A DNA stretch of 64,000 bases from Brevibacillus thermoruber 423. Lineage in GTDB: Bacteria > Bacillota > Bacilli > Brevibacillales > Brevibacillaceae. Shown piece by piece: positions 59,557 to 64,000 of the stretch. The notes beneath the pieces were generated by a model, which ran no database searches, was not told where the DNA came from, and saw only the letters and a program-made list of their open reading frames with translations. The position numbers and the translations under genes are program-made. The stretch lies in NCBI RefSeq assembly GCF_000454065.1, contig NZ_KE695654.1, positions 62,836 through 126,835 of the forward strand, read 5' to 3'. Position 1 is the stretch's first letter, and the number at the start of each line of letters is the position of its first letter.

Positions 59557-59691
59557 ATGATGGTACGAAATAAGGAAAAAGATTTCGGCAAGACCCCCGA
59601 GATCCGCGGGCCGAAAGCCCAATCCGAAGCGGTCCGCTCTGACGGCTCCATCAATAGTGAACCACAAGAGCGGCTAAAAGAAAACCGGTAA
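59557..59691 (+). CDS. Small hydrophilic protein, 44 residues (spore-type)
   Basis: GAGGAGG lies five bases before a double ATG. The sequence MMVRNKEKDFGKTPEIRGPK then AQSEAVRSDGSINSEPQERL is short, hydrophilic and lacks aromatic residues, like minor spore proteins of Bacillales, though no named family was recognised. It stands alone between two leftward genes. Confidence 0.55.
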   Translation: MMVRNKEKDFGKTPEIRGPKAQSEAVRSDGSINSEPQERLKENR

Positions 59692-59705
59692 GAATGACAC
59701 GCGCG

Positions 59706-59744
59706 AAACAACCGCCGGGCCTTTACTTCGCGCGGCGGTTGTTT
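59706..59744 (-). terminator. Terminator at the end of the glycosyltransferase gene
   Basis: AAACAACCGCC and GGCGGTTGTTT form an 11-bp perfect stem with a 17-base loop. The glycosyltransferase stop lies in it; the small spore-type gene ends 15 bases before. Confidence 0.65.
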
Positions 59745-60559
59745 CTGGACTTCCGTTGACCGGGGCCGCCGACGGGCGGACGCTCCTGCCTGAGCAGGGT
59801 AAGCTTCTCGGCAAACCGGAACTGGCAGCCGGCTTTCCACAGCCGTTTGGCCATGTCCTGCTCCGTCTCCCGCCGAGGCAGTTCCTTGAATCCCCCCGCC
59901 TTGATCAGCGCCGCACGGGGAATGGACACGTGCTCCGTGCCAAACAGCACCCAGGGTCTCCGGAATCCTTCCAGCCTGGTTCCAAACTTGTCGCAAATGG
60001 CCTGCCGCCGTTCCGCTTCCGGGCAGGGCAGGCCGATGTGATATGGCAGACCGCTGGCAATCTTCTTCTCTTCCAGGAGCGGCACCACGCAGGCGCTGGA
60101 ATGGGGTCGTTTGATCTGCGGGTAATGTTCCAGCCAGGAGCTGCATTCCTCCATCTGGGCCGGGCTGAATCGCGGATCGTAGACGGAATAAATACGGCGC
60201 TCCCCCAATCCCATTAGGACCTGCTTCGCTTCCTGCGCGTGAACGTGCTCGTGGGTGCCGACAAACTCCCGAGGCACGATCATGCTGCCGGACAGGAAGA
60301 CGATGATCTCCCCCTTTGCCCGGGAAATGCCCGCGTTCAGCAGACGGTGCATCGCAAGCCGTCTCCGGAATCGCTGACAGTGCAGGGAATAGTGGGCAGG
60401 GAAGGCGGTCACCTTATCGCTCGTGTCGTCCTGGGACGCGTTGTCCAGGACGATCACTTCAAATTGGTCAAACGGCGTATACTGCAGGTTGAGGCTGAAC
60501 AGGGTGTACAGGAGCCGATCGGCCGCATTTCTTGTCGGAATGACGACGCTGGTAAACAT
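59723..60559 (-). CDS. Family 2 glycosyltransferase
   Basis: 278 residues of the GT-A fold. The nucleotide-binding start is MFTSVVIPTRNAADRLLYTL, with FEVIVLDNASQDDTSDKVTA and a variant DxD region GEIIVFLSGSMIVPREFV. The C-terminal part (FGTEHVSIPRAALIKAGGFK, ETEQDMAKRLWKAGC) carries the ED-type base region. It transfers a sugar to an unknown surface glycan. The Arg/Lys-rich C-terminus (KSRNNRRAK) may hold it at the membrane. GGGGGAG precedes the ATG. Confidence 0.85.
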   Translation of the reverse strand: MFTSVVIPTRNAADRLLYTLFSLNLQYTPFDQFEVIVLDNASQDDTSDKVTAFPAHYSLHCQRFRRRLAMHRLLNAGISRAKGEIIVFLSGSMIVPREFVGTHEHVHAQEAKQVLMGLGERRIYSVYDPRFSPAQMEECSSWLEHYPQIKRPHSSACVVPLLEEKKIASGLPYHIGLPCPEAERRQAICDKFGTRLEGFRRPWVLFGTEHVSIPRAALIKAGGFKELPRRETEQDMAKRLWKAGCQFRFAEKLTLLRQERPPVGGPGQRKSRNNRRAK

Positions 60560-60694
60560 CGGATCTCCCCCTTTTTATACCCTATGCACGACCGCGTCCA
60601 ATGGAACGGGAGCAGTCTGGCCGTGCCTGCGCATTCGCGAAAAGGCCGAGTCGAATGCTCACAACACAACCTTCGCCGGGAGGAGGTGCTCACG

Positions 60695-61045
60695 ATGGAC
60701 CGCAAGCAAAAGACGGAAGTGAATGAAGACGTCTCGATCGATGGCACGCTTCCCCATCAGATCAGCGCACCCGATTTCAAAAACTCGACCCGCTCCATGC
60801 AAAAACCGTTTGTCAACGAACACGGCGTCGTGATTGGCGACAGCTTCTACAATTCGCCCGAATCGCCGCTCAACCAGTGGAGCACGGAGACGGACCCGTC
60901 CGTCATGTCCGGCGACAAATGGGTTCACCCGACCAACGACATCGGCTGGAACACGGCGGAAAACAAGGGTCTGCTGGAAGACAAGCCGCCCAAAGGGGTG
61001 CCGTTCATGCACCCGACTCACGACGTCAGCATCGGCAAGGATTGA
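60695..61045 (+). CDS. DUF3905 protein
   Basis: 116 residues. AGGAGGTG precedes the ATG. The family core is SPLNQWSTETDPSVMSGDKW then VHPTNDIGWNTAENK, with repeated HPT motifs (VHPTND, MHPTHD). DUF3905 proteins occur in spore-forming Bacillales and have no known function. Hydrophilic, no membrane segment. Confidence 0.82.
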   Translation: MDRKQKTEVNEDVSIDGTLPHQISAPDFKNSTRSMQKPFVNEHGVVIGDSFYNSPESPLNQWSTETDPSVMSGDKWVHPTNDIGWNTAENKGLLEDKPPKGVPFMHPTHDVSIGKD

Positions 61046-61135
61046 CGACGACGCTTGCGCCGCTGTGCCATCAGCGGCGTTTTTCCCGTTTATGGTACAA
61101 TGGATGTACATGACCTGTGAGAGAGGAGTCCCATC

Positions 61136-61435
61136 ATGAGCATCCACGTGACCATCGAACCGGCGTTTGCCCAGGCCTACCAGCGATACGCCGGATTCCG
61201 CCCCGGCGACACGCTGCGCCTGTACGTCCGCACGGGCGGTCCCGGCACCGGCGGCCTGTTTTACGCGATAGAAAAAGACGAGGTTCAGCCGGGCGACGCG
61301 GTCTTCGAGGTGGAGGGCATGCGCTTTGTGATCCGCCCGAACGACTTCTGGTACTTTGACGGCGCCGAGCTGCGCTACAACGCCTTGTACGGGGAATACG
61401 GCTTTACCTTTCACAATCCGCGGCTGGACGCGTAG
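61136..61435 (+). CDS. HesB/YneR-like protein without cysteines
   Basis: 99 residues. The HesB/IscA-like fold is suggested by MSIHVTIEPAFAQAYQRYAG, then GDTLRLYVRTGGPGTGGLFY and FVIRPNDFWYFDGAELRYNA. The three cysteines that bind Fe-S in true A-type carriers are absent, as is typical of the YneR/HesB-like branch. The function is unknown. GAGAGGAG precedes the ATG, and a TACAAT -10 box lies 35 bases upstream. Confidence 0.75.
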   Translation: MSIHVTIEPAFAQAYQRYAGFRPGDTLRLYVRTGGPGTGGLFYAIEKDEVQPGDAVFEVEGMRFVIRPNDFWYFDGAELRYNALYGEYGFTFHNPRLDA

Positions 61436-61554
61436 ACACATCAAAAGCCGCCAAACCGGGCCCGCAGCCAGCCGGCCCCTTGCAGAGAAACTTTCCCCGC
61501 TGCTGTTCGTATATCCGGATGACAGCCTAGCATTACCGTTCGGGAGGAACTGGC

Positions 61555-62673
61555 ATGAACAAAACCAGGTCGGCTCTATTGGCCCTTGGCGCTTTTCTGC
61601 TGACCAACCTGAAGTGGCTTGTGGGCCTCTTGAAATTTTCCAAATTCGGCACCACGCTGCTGTCGATGATCGTCAGCCTGTGGGCGTACGCCATGGTGTA
61701 CGGCTGGAAATTCGCGGCAGCCATTGTCTATCTGATTTTTGTCCATGAAATGGGGCACGTCATCGCCGCCAAACGAAAGGGGATCAAAACGTCGCCGGCC
61801 GTGTTCATTCCCTTTGCCGGGGCGTTTATCGCGATGAAGGACCAGCCGCGCGACGCCGGCACCGAAGCGTATCTGGCCTACGGCGGGCCGCTGGCGGGCA
61901 TGCTCGCCTTTTTGCCGGCCCTTCCCCTCTACTGGTGGACGCACGATCCGTTCTGGGCGCTGGTGATCTACCTCGGCGCGCTGCTCAACCTGTTTAACCT
62001 GCTGCCGGTCTCGCCGCTGGACGGCGGGCGGATCGTCTCCGTGCTGTCCACCAAACTCTGGTTCTTCGGCCTGCTCGGGCTGGGCGCCATGCTGTTAGCC
62101 AGCCCCGGTCCGATGATGGTCTTCATTTTTGTGATCGGGTTGATTACCTGGTGGAGCCGTGCGCGGGAAGGGTACCGGCAGCGCGTGCTGCGGTACGAAA
62201 AAGAAAAGCTGGAGGGCGTACTGCAGGAGATTGCCCGCTGGCCGCTTCTGGACTCGTCGATCGAGACCCGGGAACGGCTCTACGCCGAGAAGCAGGAGGC
62301 GTTCGCCGCCCAAGCGCCCAAAGGCTTCCTGATCCCGTTTTTGCAGGATGACAAACGCTTTGTCCGCGACCGCATCGCCATGGACAAGGAGTATGCGGAG
62401 CGGACCTGGGAATTGTTCCGGAAGTGGGAGCACGAACCGGTGCTGTTCGTGGACGGCGATCCGTCCCGTCCCGCTCCCTCCGCGCTGCTCACCGAAGCGG
62501 ACCAGGCCGCCCGCCAACGGCTGGCCCAGGTGGAGGAGCTCCTGCACCGTCTGACGACGTATTATGAGGCACCGGCCTCCACCAAGTGGAAAGTGCTGAT
62601 CGCCTATCTCGCCCTGGCCGGCGTGCTCTCCGCCTTCTTCGTCTACGGCCAGCACCTGCTGCACGTGCGCTGA
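61555..62673 (+). CDS. Site-2 protease family (M50) membrane metalloprotease
   Basis: 372 residues. The zinc motif VHEMGHVIAAKRKG begins near residue 63 and the third ligand motif is LLPVSPLDGGRIV near residue 150. Several membrane helices surround them, with the GGPLAGMLAFLPALPLYWW helix. A long C-terminal cytosolic part (about 200-345) is charged and helical, followed by one last membrane helix. Related enzymes cut regulatory membrane proteins; the target is unknown. GGGAGG precedes the ATG. Confidence 0.88.
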   Translation: MNKTRSALLALGAFLLTNLKWLVGLLKFSKFGTTLLSMIVSLWAYAMVYGWKFAAAIVYLIFVHEMGHVIAAKRKGIKTSPAVFIPFAGAFIAMKDQPRDAGTEAYLAYGGPLAGMLAFLPALPLYWWTHDPFWALVIYLGALLNLFNLLPVSPLDGGRIVSVLSTKLWFFGLLGLGAMLLASPGPMMVFIFVIGLITWWSRAREGYRQRVLRYEKEKLEGVLQEIARWPLLDSSIETRERLYAEKQEAFAAQAPKGFLIPFLQDDKRFVRDRIAMDKEYAERTWELFRKWEHEPVLFVDGDPSRPAPSALLTEADQAARQRLAQVEELLHRLTTYYEAPASTKWKVLIAYLALAGVLSAFFVYGQHLLHVR

Positions 62674-62873
62674 CGAGCCGCCTTTTCCGTACAGGCCTCT
62701 GCGGGCCGTTGCGGGAGCAAAAACACGTGAGACGGCCATCTTACCGCCGTTTTTCCCGGGCAGCGGGTCCCCAGGGGCCGGGACGCCGGTTTTTCGGCTT
62801 TGTGCATCAGGGGCCAATCTTGTATCATAAAAAAAGAATCAATCAAAATATTCCAGAGAGGATGACTGTTTGC

Positions 62874-64000
62874 TTGGAGAGTATTCCGATAGTGCTGAAC
62901 CTGCTGCTTGTCGCTTTTCTCGTCTTTCTGAACGGCTTTTTCGTAGCCGCCGAATTCGCCCTCGTCAAAGTGCGCCAGACGCGTTTGACCCAACTGGTGA
63001 ATGAAGGGCACAAACGGGCCGGCTTCGCGCAAAAAGTGACGCAAAAGCTGGACGCCTACCTGTCCGCCTGCCAGGTGGGGATTACGCTGGCCTCGCTTGG
63101 TCTGGGCTGGGTCGGTGAACCGGCGATTGCGCACATGATCGTCGAGCCGCTGCTGCACAACTTCGCGCTGCCCGACTACGTGATTTCCGCGATTTCGTTC
63201 GGCGTGGCCTTTGCCATCATCACGTTCCTGCACATCGTGTTGGGGGAACTGGCGCCGAAATCGCTGGCCATTCAGAAAGCGGAAGCGACCTCGCTGTGGG
63301 TGGCAGCACCGTTGATGCTGTTTTACAAGATAATGTACCCGGCCATCTGGGTCCTGAACGGAACCGCCAACCGGCTGCTGAAGTGGGCCGGACTGGAACC
63401 GGTGTCCGAACACGAAGCGGCTCACACGGAAGAGGAAATTCGCCTGCTGGTCAACCAGAGCCATCAAAGCGGCCACATCGACCAGACCGAACTTTCGCTC
63501 GTGGAGCACGTGTTTGACTTTTCCGAAACCCTGGCCCGGGAAGTCATGATCCCGCGCATCGACATGGTTTGCCTGTATACCTCCAACACGTTCGAGGAGA
63601 ACCTTGAAATTATTCGCACCGAGCGCCACACGCGCTTTCCGGTGGCGAACGAAGATAAGGACAACATCGTCGGGTTTGTCCACGCAACCGACTTTTACCT
63701 GGCCGCCCTGCAGAACAAGGACGTGCGGCTGGAGGATTTCCTCCGCCCCGTGCTGACCGTGCCGGAATCGATGGAGATCAGCCACGTGCTGCGGCTGATG
63801 CAGAAAAAGCGCTCGCAGTTGGCGATCGTCATCGACGAATACGGCGGAACGGCCGGTCTGGTCACCATGGAAGACATCCTGGAAGAGATCGTCGGCGACA
63901 TTCAGGACGAGTTTGACACGGACGAACGTCCCGACATCGAAAAGACGGTCGACGGCCTGTCCGTCGCCGGGAAGACCCTGCTGACCGATCTGAACGACCA
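62874..64000 (+). CDS. CNNM/HlyC-CorC family membrane protein with CBS domains (partial)
   Basis: At least 375 residues; the gene runs off the window end without a stop. Four membrane helices of the DUF21 domain begin IPIVLNLLLVAFLVFLNGFF, then AAEFALVKVRQTRLTQLV. The CBS pair starts near residue 215 (VMIPRIDMVCLYTSNTFEEN, then LAIVIDEYGGTAGLVTMEDI, LEEIVGDIQDEFD). A CorC_HlyC domain has just begun. The family relates to Mg2+ or other cation efflux. TTG 62874 follows GAGAGGATGA; ATG 62862 in frame would overlap that site. Confidence 0.9.
   Translation, partial: MESIPIVLNLLLVAFLVFLNGFFVAAEFALVKVRQTRLTQLVNEGHKRAGFAQKVTQKLDAYLSACQVGITLASLGLGWVGEPAIAHMIVEPLLHNFALPDYVISAISFGVAFAIITFLHIVLGELAPKSLAIQKAEATSLWVAAPLMLFYKIMYPAIWVLNGTANRLLKWAGLEPVSEHEAAHTEEEIRLLVNQSHQSGHIDQTELSLVEHVFDFSETLAREVMIPRIDMVCLYTSNTFEENLEIIRTERHTRFPVANEDKDNIVGFVHATDFYLAALQNKDVRLEDFLRPVLTVPESMEISHVLRLMQKKRSQLAIVIDEYGGTAGLVTMEDILEEIVGDIQDEFDTDERPDIEKTVDGLSVAGKTLLTDLND

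Overview
The window is a gene-dense, GC-rich stretch of chromosome from an endospore-forming member of the Bacillales. The gene set points to a Brevibacillus-like, possibly thermophilic, Paenibacillaceae genome. This is an inference from gene families: RlmD, a YtpB-type terpene synthase, YitT, YugN, YqkE (DUF3886), DUF3905, CvfB, DUF5325, GlnK/GlnL, a TPP riboswitch and GlnR/CodY-like boxes. Shine-Dalgarno sites are strong and TTG or GTG starts are frequent. Menaquinone appears to be made by the futalosine route (mqnB, mqnD) instead of the Men route of B. subtilis. No rRNA, tRNA, CRISPR array or intact insertion sequence was seen.

Layout. 1-2.1 kb: ECF sigma factor with its membrane anti-sigma factor and the start of a third gene, read leftward from an ECF-type promoter. 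2.3-6.7 kb: rlmD followed by an AT-richer zone with a VOC protein, a DUF4180 protein, a frameshifted ydeI, gene debris and an unknown beta-rich protein. This zone contains two extra copies of an rlmD-like 3' end plus terminator, suggesting stacked insertions at the rlmD 3' end. 6.7-9 kb: cupin/XRE regulator with three operator repeats, a LysE exporter and a GNAT enzyme. 9.1-10.7 kb: mqnB-mqnD. 11-19.5 kb: secreted GHL10 hydrolase, GIY-YIG and DUF2087 proteins, a stand-alone CoaB-like protein, acetyltransferase, YitT, YbaK, spermidine synthase, HAD phosphatase and thioesterase. 19.6-24.8 kb: DinB, EamA and BrnQ transporters, AlkA-type glycosylase, proline dehydrogenase. 25-28.7 kb: a sigma-54 activator that probably drives the divergent proline dehydrogenase gene, a helical-repeat partner and a shortened MFS protein. 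28.7-32.6 kb: sugar dehydrogenase lipoprotein, two small paralogues, a PilZ protein, YtpB.

32.7-38.6 kb: a GlnK/GlnL-like two-component system divergent from a TAXI-type TRAP transporter operon (binding lipoprotein, DUF1850 protein, fused permease), with a tandem TTTTGT repeat between them. Together they look like a glutamate/glutamine uptake system with its own sensor. 38.9-40.3 kb: AT-rich accessory patch with two unknown exported or membrane proteins. 40.3-44.7 kb: CvfB, UppP, small proteins, a Toprim protein, a phosphatase and a 5'-truncated SUKH immunity gene. 44.8-48 kb: ammonium transporter behind two perfect GlnR/TnrA-type boxes, followed by a GlnD-like nucleotidyltransferase and a DnaQ-like exonuclease.

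48-55.3 kb: MOSC protein, NAD kinase, Nudix, YugN, a striking SPY-repeat protein (seven 45-bp units), thiO under a TPP riboswitch, an excisionase-type HTH protein overlapping pgi. 55.5-58.7 kb: YknX-YknY-YknZ-like efflux operon. 58.8-64 kb: small spore-type proteins, a glycosyltransferase, DUF3905, a cysteine-free HesB-like protein, a site-2 protease and the first part of a CNNM/CBS membrane protein cut by the window end.

The most unusual items are the SPY-repeat protein, the GlnKL/TAXI-TRAP unit with its apparent GlnL site, the triplicated rlmD 3' end, and the twin nitrogen boxes in front of amt. Nitrogen handling (amt, TRAP, proline dehydrogenase, BrnQ) is a recurring theme, each with its own visible control site.
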